DNA of 64,000 nt from Methylibium rhizosphaerae (GTDB lineage: Bacteria; Pseudomonadota; Gammaproteobacteria; Burkholderiales; Burkholderiaceae_C). Under the pieces are notes generated by a model. The model worked only from the letters and a program-made list of their open reading frames with translations. It was not told the DNA's origin and searched no databases. The stretch spans positions 41,364-105,363 of the forward strand of contig NZ_SWAR01000018.1 of NCBI RefSeq assembly GCF_006386545.1. The letters are read 5' to 3'. Both the position numbers and the translations under genes were made by a program. Shown here in pieces: positions 52,408-63,487 of the stretch; the stretch's first letter is position 1; every line of letters starts with the position of its first letter.

Positions 52408-52868
52408 GGCTTGGCCTCCATCACCACCGTGCCGGCGGCCTTCTTGTTGACGGCCTCGCCGTGCTTGAGCGCTTCGGCCGCCTCGGGCGGCATGTAGTTC
52501 TCGTCGTGCTTGGCGAGCACCTCGCGGGCGACGAACACGCCGTCCGGCCCGAGCTGGCCCTGGGCCACCACGCCCTTGCCTTCCTTGAAGAGGTCGGGAA
52601 GGATGCCGCTGTACTTCACCGGCACGGTGTTGGCCATGTCGGTGACCACGAAGCTCACGTCCACTCCGGCACGCTTGACACTGCCGGCCTCGACCATGCC
52701 GCCGATGCGGAAGGTGCGGTTGGTCGGTGCCTCCTTCGCGGCCACCTGCGAGGGCGAATAGAAGAACACCAGGTTGCTCTGGAAGGCATTGAGCACCAGC
52801 GCGGTGGCGGCGCCCACGGCGACGAGGATGCCGCCGATGAGGGCCAGGCGCTTGCGTCGCGGCGTCAT
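52404..52868 (-). CDS. ccmE: Haem chaperone CcmE
   Basis: A 154-residue protein with one N-terminal helix (about 8-29) and a periplasmic OB-fold. The covalent haem-binding His121 is in [11 protein letters not shown], the standard HxxxY motif. Start at MTPRRKRL. It overlaps ccmD by 4 bases. Confidence 0.95.
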   Translation of the reverse strand: MTPRRKRLALIGGILVAVGAATALVLNAFQSNLVFFYSPSQVAAKEAPTNRTFRIGGMVEAGSVKRAGVDVSFVVTDMANTVPVKYSGILPDLFKEGKGVVAQGQLGPDGVFVAREVLAKHDENYMPPEAAEALKHGEAVNKKAAGTVVMEAKP

Positions 52869-53038
52869 GAGCGGTCCTCCTCGATCACGTCCTGCGCATG
52901 TTCGGCGGCCTTGCGGCGCCGCTGCGCGGCCAGCACCGGCTCGGCCAGCATCAGCACCAGCGTGACGGCATAGGAGCCCCACACGTAGAGGCCGTAGCCC
53001 CCCATGTGAAAGAACTCGGAGGCACTGTTCCAGATCAT
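52865..53038 (-). CDS. ccmD: Small membrane protein CcmD
   Basis: A 57-residue protein with a single transmembrane helix (about 14-36; [19 protein letters not shown]) and a charged cytoplasmic tail. CcmD helps release holo-CcmE from the CcmABC complex. It overlaps ccmC by 4 bases and ccmE by 4 bases. Identification rests on position, size and the MGGYGxYVW motif. Confidence 0.9.
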   Translation of the reverse strand: MIWNSASEFFHMGGYGLYVWGSYAVTLVLMLAEPVLAAQRRRKAAEHAQDVIEEDRS

Positions 53039-53838
53039 TTCGTTTCCTTCCCGCGGGCCAGCAGCTCGCGCACCCAGTCGCTGCCGGCTTCGCGTTCGAG
53101 CACCTCGGCGCGGGCGCGCGAGAACGCGATCGCGAAGGTGTAGGCCCAGAACGAGAAGGTCATCAGCAGCATGGCGGTCAGCATGGTGCTGGCCATCTTG
53201 GGCGCGGCCGTCATGCTGATGGTGGCGCCCTGGTGGAGGGTGTTCCACCAGCGCACCGAGAAATAGATGATGGGGATGTTGACCACCCCCACGAGTGCCA
53301 GCAGCGCGCCGGCCTTGTCGCCGCGGCGCAGGTCGTCGATGGAGGCGACCAGCGCGATGAAGCCCAGGTAGAGGAACAGCAGGATCAGCTCCGAGGTGAG
53401 CCGCGCGTCCCACACCCACCAGGTGCCCCAGGTGGGCTTGCCCCACAGCGCGCCGGTCCACAGCGCGACGAAGGTGAACATCGCGCCGGTGGGGGCGAGC
53501 GCGCGGGCGAACATCGAGGCCATGCGGGCGTTGAGCAGCCAGCCGACGGCGGCCCAGAAGGCCATCGCGAGGTAGACGACCATCGACATCCAGGCCGCCG
53601 GCACGTGGATGAAGATGATGCGGTAGGAGTCGCCCTGGGTCGCGTCGGTGGGTGCCACGAAAAAGCCGATGTACAGGCCGGCTGCCGCCAGTGCTGCCGC
53701 CACCGCCCAGCACCACGGCTCGAGCGCCCGCGCCAGCGCATAGAAGCGCGACGGCGCGGCAAAGGTGCTCCAGCGCAGGCGTTGCGGCGCGGCGCGCGAG
53801 GCGCCTGTCATCGTCGGCCCTTGTTCAGGGGTCATCAC
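53035..53838 (-). CDS. ccmC: Haem exporter protein CcmC
   Basis: A 267-residue membrane protein with six helices and the WWD motif [15 protein letters not shown], flanked by conserved His in [12 protein letters not shown] and WWNTLHQGA. CcmC places haem on CcmE. It follows ccmB by 6 bases. Confidence 0.95.
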   Translation of the reverse strand: MMTPEQGPTMTGASRAAPQRLRWSTFAAPSRFYALARALEPWCWAVAAALAAAGLYIGFFVAPTDATQGDSYRIIFIHVPAAWMSMVVYLAMAFWAAVGWLLNARMASMFARALAPTGAMFTFVALWTGALWGKPTWGTWWVWDARLTSELILLFLYLGFIALVASIDDLRRGDKAGALLALVGVVNIPIIYFSVRWWNTLHQGATISMTAAPKMASTMLTAMLLMTFSFWAYTFAIAFSRARAEVLEREAGSDWVRELLARGKETK

Positions 53839-53844
53839 GTCAAG

Positions 53845-54513
53845 TCACTCCAGCGAAATTCTCAAGGCCGCCGCCGTGGCCGGCGGCGCCAGCAGCAGGC
53901 AGCCGATCAGCAGGGCGCCCAGCAGCGAATAATGCCCCGAAGGCGACAGCCCGCTTTCCACCGCGCCGGGCGCCCCGGTGCCGAAGATCAGCGCCGGGAT
54001 CGCCAGCGGCAGCACGATCAGCACGATCAGCATGCCCGCGCTGCGCAGGCCCAGCGTGAGCGCCGCGCCGACCCCGCCCAGCAGGCTCAGCACCGGCGTG
54101 CCCAGCAGCAGCGTCACGAACAGGGCGGCCAGCGTGTCGGGCTGCATGCCGAACAGCAGGCCGAACAGCGGCGCGGCCGCCAGCAGCGGTGCGCCGCTCA
54201 CCGTCCAGTGCGCACAGGCCTTGGCGGCTGCCACCACCACCGCGGATTCTCCCGACAGCAGCAGCTGTTCCAGCGACCCATCGGCATGGTCGGCCGCATA
54301 CAGCTGATTGACGGACAGCATCGCCGCCAGCAGCGCGCACACCCACACCACCCCAGGTGCGATCTGCCGCAGCATCTCCGGTTCCGGCCCGACGCCCAGC
54401 GGGAACAGGCTGGCCGCGACCACGAAAAACGCCACCGGCAGCAAAGCCTCGACACGCCGGCGCATTGCCAGGCGCAGGTCGCGCAGATAGATCGCCAGGA
54501 AGAAGCGGGTCAT
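53845..54513 (-). CDS. ccmB: Haem exporter protein CcmB
   Basis: A 222-residue membrane protein with six helices, starting MTRFFLAIYLRDLRLAMRR. CcmB is the membrane partner of the CcmA ATPase. The ATG (54513) overlaps the ccmA stop by 4 bases. Confidence 0.93.
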   Translation of the reverse strand: MTRFFLAIYLRDLRLAMRRRVEALLPVAFFVVAASLFPLGVGPEPEMLRQIAPGVVWVCALLAAMLSVNQLYAADHADGSLEQLLLSGESAVVVAAAKACAHWTVSGAPLLAAAPLFGLLFGMQPDTLAALFVTLLLGTPVLSLLGGVGAALTLGLRSAGMLIVLIVLPLAIPALIFGTGAPGAVESGLSPSGHYSLLGALLIGCLLLAPPATAAALRISLE

Positions 54514-55160
54514 CGCCGTTGCGGTTGCGAAACGTGCTGGTCGAGGTGGAATTCGGTCGGCGCAAGGCTGTGTTCCAGCGGCAGGTGGCTGGTGAACAGC
54601 ACACTGCCGCCGCGCGACTGGTGGTTCACCAGCAGCTCGGCAAGCCGCCCCGTGCCTTCGACGTCGAGCGCATCGAAAGGTTCGTCGAGCACCCACAGGC
54701 CCGGGCGATCCTCGAGCGCCAGCCGCGCCAGCGCCACGCGGCGGTGCTGGCCTTGCGACAGGGTGCGCACCGGCGCGCGGCGGCGGCTCCTGAGGCCGAA
54801 GGTGTCGAGCGCCTGCTCCAGGCGGGCCGCGCCGTCGTCGCGACCGTGGATGCGTGCCAGGAAGGCGAGCGATTCCGTCACCGTGAGGTCTTCCTTCAGC
54901 GCGTTGGCATGGCCGATGTAGACCAGCTCGTCGCGGTAGCGCGTGCTCCCGCGGATGGGTTCGCCGCCCCACAGCACCTCGCCGCGCTCCGGCTGCGACA
55001 GGCCGGTCACCAGCCGCAGCAGGCTGGTCTTGCCGCTGCCGTTGCGCCCGCGCAGCCACGCCAGGCGCCCCGCAGGGACTTCGAGCTGGACCCCTTCGAA
55101 CAGCAGGCGGTCGCCGCGCCGGCAGGCAAGGTCGAGCAGTTGCAGGGTCGGCAGGGGCAT
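54510..55160 (-). CDS. ccmA: Haem exporter ATP-binding protein CcmA
   Basis: A 216-residue ABC ATPase. Walker A is GRNGSGKTS (38-46), the signature is the CcmA-type LSQGQHRRVALARL, and Walker B is LWVLDEPFDALD. With CcmB, CcmC and CcmD it drives release of haem-loaded CcmE. First gene of ccmABCDEFGHI, which is complete and compact here. Confidence 0.95.
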   Translation of the reverse strand: MPLPTLQLLDLACRRGDRLLFEGVQLEVPAGRLAWLRGRNGSGKTSLLRLVTGLSQPERGEVLWGGEPIRGSTRYRDELVYIGHANALKEDLTVTESLAFLARIHGRDDGAARLEQALDTFGLRSRRRAPVRTLSQGQHRRVALARLALEDRPGLWVLDEPFDALDVEGTGRLAELLVNHQSRGGSVLFTSHLPLEHSLAPTEFHLDQHVSQPQRR

Positions 55161-55299
55161 CGCGAGGGGGGATTCAAGCCAGCCGGCGAGTATAGGTTTT
55201 GCCCCTGCTGCCCCCGGGACTCGGGCGTCCCCGTGCGCATCAGTTTTGATCCAGCGTCAAAGATCCCCGGGGCAAACCCCCATGGGCCACGGCGATCGC

Positions 55300-55334
55300 T
55301 TGCCTACATTGCTTGTATGCAAGCTTGTGGGCAA
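55300..55334. promoter_or_regulatory. Nested dyads upstream of the carboxylate symporter
   Basis: TTGCC (55300-55304) and GGCAA (55330-55334) enclose a second dyad GCTTG-TATG-CAAGC (55311-55324). The centre is about 66 bases upstream of the symporter ATG. Its TTGTATGCAA-like core is in the style of FCD-type GntR operators, and such a regulator is encoded right after the symporter. Confidence 0.5.
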
Positions 55335-55383
55335 ACTCTCGCTCCAGGCTCCGTCCGGTCGTTCCGCTGTCTGGAGAGAACAC

Positions 55384-56700
55384 ATGCCCCGCTTCCTGCG
55401 TTCCCTGTTCGGCCAGGTCCTGCTCGCCCTGGTGGCCGGCGTGATCGTCGGCTTCGCCTGGCCCGAGGCGGCCACCAAGCTCAAGCCGCTGGGTGACGGC
55501 TTCATCAAGCTCATCAAGATGATCATCCCGCTCATCGTGTTCTGCGTGGTGGTGCACGGCATCGCCGGCGCGGGCGACCTGAAGCGGGTGGGCCGGGTGG
55601 GCGTGAAGGCCATCGTGTATTTCGAGGTGGTCACGACCATCGCGCTCGCGCTGGGGCTGGTGCTGGCCTTCGTGTTCCAGCCCGGGGTGGGCATGAACGT
55701 GGACCCGAAGGCGCTCGACGCCAAGGCGATGGGGGCCTATGCCGAAAACGCGAGCAAGCTCACCGGCGGCGGCACGGTCGACTTCCTGATGAAGCTCATC
55801 CCGACCACGGTGGTCAACGCCTTCGCCACCGGCGACGTGCTGCAGGTGCTGCTGTTCTCGGTGCTGTTCGGTTGTGCGCTGGCGATGCTGGGCGAGCGCG
55901 GCGCGCCGGTGGCCGGCTTCATCGACACGCTGGGGCACGTGCTGTTCAAGGTGATGGGCATCATCATCAGGCTCGCGCCGCTGGGCGTGCTGGGTGCCAT
56001 CGCCTTCACCGTCGGCAAGTACGGCATCGGCTCGCTCAAGCAGCTGGGCACGCTGGTGGTGCTGTTCTATGCCTCGGTGATCTTCTTCGTGTTCGTGGTG
56101 CTGGGCACGATCATGCGGTTGTGCGGCCTGAGCCTCTTCAAGCTGCTCAAGTACCTGCGCGAGGAACTGGCCATCGTGCTGGCCACCACGTCTTCGGACA
56201 GCGTGCTGCCGCAGGTCATGGCCAAGCTCAAGCGCCTGGGCATCCGCGACTCGACGGTCGGCCTCGTCATCCCCACCGGCTACTCGTTCAACCTCGATGC
56301 CTTCTCGATCTACATCACGCTGGCGGCCGTGTTCATCGCGCAGGCCACCAACACGCCGATCTCGATGACCGACCTGCTCACCATCCTGGCGATCTCGCTG
56401 GTCACGTCCAAGGGCGCCCACGGCGTGCCGGGCTCGGCCATCGTGGTGCTGGCCGCGACCTTGCAGGCCATTCCGGCCATCCCCGCCATCGGCCTGGTGC
56501 TGGTGCTGTCGGTGGACTGGTTCATGGGCATCGCCCGCGCCCTGGGCAACCTGATCGGCAACTGCGTGGCCACCGTGGCGGTGGCCCGCTGGGAAGGCGA
56601 CATCGACATGGCACGGGCCCGGGCCACGCTCGACGGCGAGCCGCATGAACTGGTCGATATCGAAGAAGAGCAGCCGCTCGAAGCAGCGCCGCTCCGCTAA
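55384..56700 (+). CDS. Dicarboxylate/cation symporter, DctA/GltP family
   Basis: A 438-residue membrane protein of the DAACS family with eight helices and two re-entrant loops. Marks are KMIIPLIVFCVVVHGIA, the serine-rich loop ATTSSDSVLPQVM, PTGYSFNLDAFSIY and KGAHGVPGSAIVVLAATL (in part). It imports C4-dicarboxylates or a related acid with protons or sodium. Gene symbol left empty because DctA and GltP branches are close; residue pattern favours DctA. A FCD-GntR gene starts 12 bases after the stop, so the two form one operon, probably autoregulated. Confidence 0.9.
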   Translation: MPRFLRSLFGQVLLALVAGVIVGFAWPEAATKLKPLGDGFIKLIKMIIPLIVFCVVVHGIAGAGDLKRVGRVGVKAIVYFEVVTTIALALGLVLAFVFQPGVGMNVDPKALDAKAMGAYAENASKLTGGGTVDFLMKLIPTTVVNAFATGDVLQVLLFSVLFGCALAMLGERGAPVAGFIDTLGHVLFKVMGIIIRLAPLGVLGAIAFTVGKYGIGSLKQLGTLVVLFYASVIFFVFVVLGTIMRLCGLSLFKLLKYLREELAIVLATTSSDSVLPQVMAKLKRLGIRDSTVGLVIPTGYSFNLDAFSIYITLAAVFIAQATNTPISMTDLLTILAISLVTSKGAHGVPGSAIVVLAATLQAIPAIPAIGLVLVLSVDWFMGIARALGNLIGNCVATVAVARWEGDIDMARARATLDGEPHELVDIEEEQPLEAAPLR

Positions 56701-56712
56701 AGTGGCCGCCCC

Positions 56713-57441
56713 ATGAGCATCAGTCAAGCCGAAATCGCCCAGCGGGTCGTCGAGTCGATCCTTGCGCAAAAGCTGTCGCCCGGCGAGCGGCTGGGCGAGC
56801 AGGAGCTGGCCGACCTCTTCGGCGTGAGCCGCACGCTGGTGCGCGAGGCGCTGATGCAGCTGCAGGCCCGCGGTTTCGTCGAGGTGCGCTCGCGCAAGGG
56901 CTGGTTCGTGGTGGAGCCGTCGATCGACGAGGCCCGCGACGCCTTTGCCGCGCGGCGCATCATCGAGTCGGGCATGCTGCGCCAGGCAGGCGCCGACAAC
57001 CACGAGGGCCGCCCGCTGCAGAACGTGGTGCGCCGCCTGCGAGCCCACATCGCGCAGGAAAAGCAGGCCATCCGCAACGCCGACACCGCCACTCGCACCT
57101 TCCTGCTGGCCGACTTCCACGTGTGCCTGGCCGAATGCCTGGGCCATGGGCTCCTGTGCGACGTGATGCGCGACCTCACCGCGCGCACCACGCTGGTCGC
57201 ATCGCTGTACCAGTCCACCCACGACGCCAGCCAGTCCTGCGCCGAGCACGAGGAAATCGTCGAAGCCCTGGCGGCCGGCGACGTGGCGCTGGCCGAGCAG
57301 CGCATGCTGGCGCACATCGGCAGCGTCGAGAGTGCGCTGGGCCAGTCGGTCACCAGCGGGGCCGACTCGCGCGAGCGGCTGCGGGCCACGCTGGCGCCTG
57401 TGGTGCCGGTGGTGTCGCTGGCGGCCGGTCGTCGCAAGTAG
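56713..57441 (+). CDS. GntR-family regulator with FCD domain
   Basis: A 242-residue regulator: winged helix (about 1-75; LADLFGVSRTLVREALMQLQARGFV, in parts) and FCD domain (about 85-220) with DFHVCLAECLGH and STHDASQSCAEHEEI supplying metal-binding residues. It is similar in layout to the GntR protein at 14 kb. Co-transcribed with the symporter, whose substrate or its product is the likely effector. The dyads at 55300-55334 are the likely operator. Confidence 0.9.
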   Translation: MSISQAEIAQRVVESILAQKLSPGERLGEQELADLFGVSRTLVREALMQLQARGFVEVRSRKGWFVVEPSIDEARDAFAARRIIESGMLRQAGADNHEGRPLQNVVRRLRAHIAQEKQAIRNADTATRTFLLADFHVCLAECLGHGLLCDVMRDLTARTTLVASLYQSTHDASQSCAEHEEIVEALAAGDVALAEQRMLAHIGSVESALGQSVTSGADSRERLRATLAPVVPVVSLAAGRRK

Positions 57442-57456
57442 CGTGCGGGCGCGGGA

Positions 57457-59686
57457 TCAAGGCATCCCGAGATACAGATACAGCGCGCTGCGCCCGCCGC
57501 TGGCGCGACCGAGCCCCAGGTACACCGGCCCCACCGGCGTGTCCGCCGCCAGGAACACCGCATTGCTGCGCAGGGTGCCGTGCTGCGCAGCCGCGCTCAG
57601 CACCGCATCGCTCACGCGGCCGGCCTCGGCCGACAGGCCCAGGTGCACGCCGTCGAGCAGGCCGGGGGTCGTGATGCGGTAGGCATAGACCAGCCGGGCC
57701 AGGCGGGCCGACGTGCCGAGGAATTCGTTGGTGCGGTAGCCCGACAGCCGCAGGAAGCCGCCCAGCTGCGCCAGCTCGTAGTTGGGCAGCGCGGTGCCGC
57801 GGGCCGCCAGCGTGCCGAAGGCGGCCGCCCGCAGCGTGTGGGCGCCTCGCGACAGTGCGCCCTGCAGCGTGTACTCGAGCTTGTCGTAGCGGTCGTCCGC
57901 GCCGAGGCCGGGCAGCGAATGGAAGTAGCGCGCGTCCACCAGCACGCCTTCACGCGGGAAGCGCAGGCTGTCCAGCGTGTCCAGCCGCAGCCGGGTGCTC
58001 ACACCGGCCAGGCTGGCCGGCGCCACCAGCGCATGGCCCGGAATGAAGCCGGTGTCGTTGCCCAGCCTGACGCGCCCCTGCAGCAGGCTGGCGCGCAGTT
58101 CGCCCGCATGGCCCATGGCCCAGCCGGCGCCCAGGCCGAGCATGGCCTGCTCGCGCTTGTAGCGGCCGATGCGCTCGCCATCGACATACAGGTCGAAGGG
58201 CTCGCGGTCCACCTCGGCATGCGTGGTGGCGAACAGCTGGTGCGACGCTTCGAGCGGCTGGTGCCACTCGGTGCGCAGGCGGTCGACGCGGCCGATCTGG
58301 AGCGTGTTGTGCCATTCGGCACCCAGCCGGTTCAGCCAGGCGCGGCGATGCGCGAGCAGCAGGTTGAAGTGCGAGTTGCCGTCGAACGCTCGACAGCTCC
58401 AGCCCGAAGCGCAGGTAGTTCGGTCCCCAGGCCTTTTCGCTCAGGTCCACGGTGACCACCTGGCCGCCGGCCGGGCTGTCGCCCAGGTGGTAGCTCACCC
58501 GCTCGAAGTCGCCGCTGGCATACAGCCGCCTCATGTCGGCGTCGGCCGCGGCGGCATCGAAGGCGTCGCCGGGCTGGATGCTCAGCGCAGCGCGCACAGC
58601 ATCGGGGTTGGCGCGCTGCAGGCCGACGATGCGCACCTCGTCCACGCGCGGCGCCGCACCGGGGCCGGTGATGCGTCGCAGCTCCAGCGCCGCGTAGGCC
58701 GAGGCATCGACACGCCAGCGCGCCAGCTGGCCGGCGGCGGCGCGCGCCGCCTTTTCACCCGCACTGGCGGCCTCGAACAGATGGTCGAAGTCGGCGGTGG
58801 TCACGCCGCCCAGGTCCGGGGTGATGAGCACGTCCTGCGGACCCAGCTCCTGCAGCGACTGGTTCACGTTTTTCGCCGTCAGCACGCGCACCATCTGTTC
58901 CGACACCGACAGCAGCGAGGTGAGCTCGTCGCGGCGCAGCAGCGGCGTGCCGATGTTGACCGCGATCACCACGTCGGCCCCGAGCGCGCGCGCCACGTCC
59001 ACCGGCAGGTTGCGGCTCACGCCGCCGTCCACCAGCAGGCGGCCGTCCACTTCCACCGGATTCACGATCGCCGGAAGCGCCATGCTGGCGCGTATCGCGG
59101 TGGCCAGGCTGCCGCGTCCGAGCACCACCATCTCGGCGGTCGTCACGTCGGTGGCCACGGCGCGAAATCGCACCGGCAGCCGGTCGAAGTCCTCGTCGTG
59201 CTGTCGTGCGGTGAGGCGCCGCAGCACCGCCTCGAGCGACACGCCGGCCACCGCGCCCTTCGGCAATGCGAGGCCTGCGGCATTGATGCCGACCTCCGGG
59301 CCGATGTAGTTGTGCACGTCGTCGGCCTTGCGGCGCACCGGCAGGTCGGAGCGATCGATGTCGCGAAACAGCGTGGCGGTGTGCAGCGGCCGCATCTCGG
59401 CCTCGATCTCGGCGAGCGGCATGCCGCTGGCATAGGCCGCGCCGATGATCGCGCCGGCGCTCGTGCCCACCACCACGTCCACCGGCACCTGCAGCTCCTG
59501 CAGCACCTTGAGCACGCCCAGGTGGGCACCGCCGCGCGCGCCGCCGCCCGACAGCACCAGGCCGATGCGCGGGCGCTCGCCCAGGCCCGCTGCGGCCGGC
59601 TGGGCGGTGCAAGGCTGCAGGCAGCCCAGGCAAAGGGCAGCCTGCGCCAGCCCGACCGGCAACGATCGCCGAAACGACTTCAGCAT
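57457..59686 (-). pseudogene. Patatin-like phospholipase with POTRA and beta-barrel (type Vd/PlpD-like), frameshifted
   Basis: A signal peptide (1-29) is followed by a patatin domain (about 40-230): oxyanion loop GGGARGG, nucleophile Ser76 in GTSAG, catalytic Asp220 in DGGVSRN. A POTRA-like domain (about 335-415) and a 16-strand barrel follow. The frame breaks near 58386: the first frame runs FGLELSS then turns to nonsense, while a second frame continues with FDGNSHFNLLLAHRRAWLN and on to the stop at 57457. Restoring two bases (AC) would give the family sequence SSDFDGN. Either a recent mutation or a sequence error; an intact protein would be 743 residues. Confidence 0.85.
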
Positions 59687-59716
59687 GAGTCCTCCCTGCA
59701 GCGGCTTTCGGCTCGC

Positions 59717-60625
59717 CTACAACGCCCGCTGCCACCAAGGCCCGTCGAGGGCTTCCTTCAGGTAGTCGATGAAGGTCTTCACCTTGGCCGGCACCAGCTT
59801 GGGCGAGGGGAACACCGCATGCACCTCCTGCGAGGGCAGGGTGTAGTGCTCCAGCAGCGGCACCACCACGCCGTCGGCCACCGACTCGCGGGCCACGTAC
59901 CACGGTAGCACTGCCAGGCCCATGCCGGCACGGCAGGCGGCCAGCACGGCCGACAGGTTGTTCGAGCGCAGCGGCCCCTTCACCGAGACCGACAGCGCCT
60001 CGCCCTCGGGCGAGGTGAACTGCCAGCGGTCGTCACCCTGCACGCTGCTGTAGACGAGGCAGGCATGCCCGGCCAGCTCGTCCGGCGAGGCGGGGCTGCC
60101 GGCCTGCTGCAGGTAGCCCGGCGCGGCCGCCAGCACCCAGGGGTTCACCCCCAGGTAGCGCGCGCCCAGCGTGGAATCGGCCAGCCGGCCCATGCGGATG
60201 GCGAGGTCCACGCCCTGCTCGACGAGGTTGACGTACCGGTCGTCGAAGCTCAGGTCGATGGCGATCTCGGGGTGCTCCCGCATGAAGCGCACCGCCAGCG
60301 GCACCAGCACGCGCCGGCCGAAAGCCACCGAAGTGCTGATGCGCAGCTGCCCGCCGAGCTTCGCCTGCAGCAGCGCGGCCAGGTTGTCGGCCTCCTCGAG
60401 TTCGCGCTGGATGGTCTTGCACTTGTCGTAGTACACCGCGCCGGCCTCGGTGGGCGTGACACCGCGGGTGCTGCGGTGAAGCAGCCGGGCGCCGAGCCGT
60501 TCTTCGAGCGCGGCCACATGCTTGGTGGCGGTGGGCTGGGTGATGCCGAGGTCGGCCGAGGCCTTGCTGAAGCTGCCGGTTTCCACCACGCGGATGAAAA
60601 GCTGGATGCCGGTGATCCTGTCCAT
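59717..60625 (-). CDS. LysR-family regulator of the glyoxylate operon
   Basis: A 302-residue regulator. The winged helix (about 1-60) has GSFSKASADLGITQPTATKHVAALE (in parts), and the substrate domain starts near 90. The group resembles the CrgA-like LysR branch. It is divergent from gcl, with a 171-base gap containing the dyad ATTCC-N5-GGAAT, and so is the likely activator or repressor of gcl-hyi-glxR. The patatin gene follows downstream on the same strand after 30 bases. Confidence 0.9.
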   Translation of the reverse strand: MDRITGIQLFIRVVETGSFSKASADLGITQPTATKHVAALEERLGARLLHRSTRGVTPTEAGAVYYDKCKTIQRELEEADNLAALLQAKLGGQLRISTSVAFGRRVLVPLAVRFMREHPEIAIDLSFDDRYVNLVEQGVDLAIRMGRLADSTLGARYLGVNPWVLAAAPGYLQQAGSPASPDELAGHACLVYSSVQGDDRWQFTSPEGEALSVSVKGPLRSNNLSAVLAACRAGMGLAVLPWYVARESVADGVVVPLLEHYTLPSQEVHAVFPSPKLVPAKVKTFIDYLKEALDGPWWQRAL

Positions 60626-60703
60626 GGGCCGCAACTTTAGGCGTGGCGCGCGCGTGCATTGCTGATGTTTCGGGTGCAGCTCTTTCCGTGCCGTGCCAGA
60701 GCC

Positions 60704-60718
60704 ATTCCGGCGCGGAAT
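60704..60718. promoter_or_regulatory. Candidate LysR operator between lysR and gcl
   Basis: ATTCCGGCGCGGAAT is a perfect 6-bp inverted repeat around GCG and fits the LysR T-N11-A box. Its centre is about 86 bases from both start codons, the usual place for a divergent LysR site. Confidence 0.6.
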
Positions 60719-60796
60719 AGCAGAGATTCGGCCCCTGGGGTTCTCTCGACAGGGCTCGCTGCGGATCATCGCCGCAACGATCCCAAGGAGAAGCTC

Positions 60797-62587
<1,791 letters not shown>

Positions 62588-62619
62588 TCGACTGATTGAC
62601 CGATCGAGGAGACCACGAG

Positions 62620-63441
62620 ATGCCCCGTTTTGCCGCCAACCTCACCATGCTCTTCAACGAGCATGCCTTCCTCGACCGCTTCGAGCAGGCCGCGCGCGCC
62701 GGCTTCGACGCGGTGGAGTTCCTGTTTCCCTACGACCATCCCACCAACGAGATCTCGGCCCGCCTGCGCGGCAACGGGCTGCGGCTGGTGCTGCACAACC
62801 TGCCGGCCGGCGACTGGGCAGCCGGCGAGCGCGGCATCGCGGTGCTGCCCGACCGGGTGGAGGAGTTCCGCGACGGCGTGCAGCGCGCCATCGAAACCGC
62901 CACCGCGCTCGGCGTGCAGCAGCTCAACTGCCTGGCCGGCAAGGCGCCGCTCGGCGCCAGCGAGGCCACCTTGCGCCAGACCTTCGTCGGCAACCTGAGC
63001 CATGCCGCCGCCGAGCTGAAGAAGGCGGGTCTGAAGCTGCTGATCGAGCCGATCAACACCTTCGACATTCCCGGCTTCTTCCTGAGCCGCACCGAGCAGG
63101 CGCTTTCGATCATCGACGAGGTGGGCGCCGACAACCTGTTCCTGCAGTACGACTGCTACCACGCGCAGCGCATGGAAGGCGAGATCGCCAACACCCTCTG
63201 CAAGCACCTCTCGCGCATCGCGCACGTGCAGATCGCCGACAACCCCGGCCGCCACGAGCCGGGTACCGGCGAGCTGAACCACGACTTCCTGTTCGCGCAT
63301 CTCGACGCCATCGGCTACCGCGGCCACGTCGGCTGCGAATACAAGCCGCGCACCACCACCGTCGAAGGACTGGGCTGGCTCCCCCGTGCGCAGGCGCTGA
63401 TGCGCGAGGCAGCCGCCAACCGCCTGCGCAACGCCGCCTGA
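62620..63441 (+). CDS. hyi: Hydroxypyruvate isomerase
   Basis: A 273-residue TIM-barrel protein (xylose-isomerase-like). Metal and catalytic residues lie in LLIEPINTFDIPGF (Glu), QYDCYHAQRMEG and HVQIADNPGRHEPGTGE, with the second Glu in GCEYKP. It interconverts hydroxypyruvate and tartronate semialdehyde. GAGGAGA-like sequence precedes the ATG, 32 bases after the gcl stop. Standard partner of gcl and glxR. Confidence 0.94.
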   Translation: MPRFAANLTMLFNEHAFLDRFEQAARAGFDAVEFLFPYDHPTNEISARLRGNGLRLVLHNLPAGDWAAGERGIAVLPDRVEEFRDGVQRAIETATALGVQQLNCLAGKAPLGASEATLRQTFVGNLSHAAAELKKAGLKLLIEPINTFDIPGFFLSRTEQALSIIDEVGADNLFLQYDCYHAQRMEGEIANTLCKHLSRIAHVQIADNPGRHEPGTGELNHDFLFAHLDAIGYRGHVGCEYKPRTTTVEGLGWLPRAQALMREAAANRLRNAA

Positions 63442-63487
63442 GCCGGGCGATCGCCGTCATGTTTTTCATTTCCTGGAGACAGCAGTC

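Noticed and set aside
55245..55261. FNR/ANR box (TTTGATCCAGCGTCAAA)
   Set aside because: The half-sites are one base too far apart and the second is GTCAA, not ATCAA, so a match to the FNR consensus is poor.
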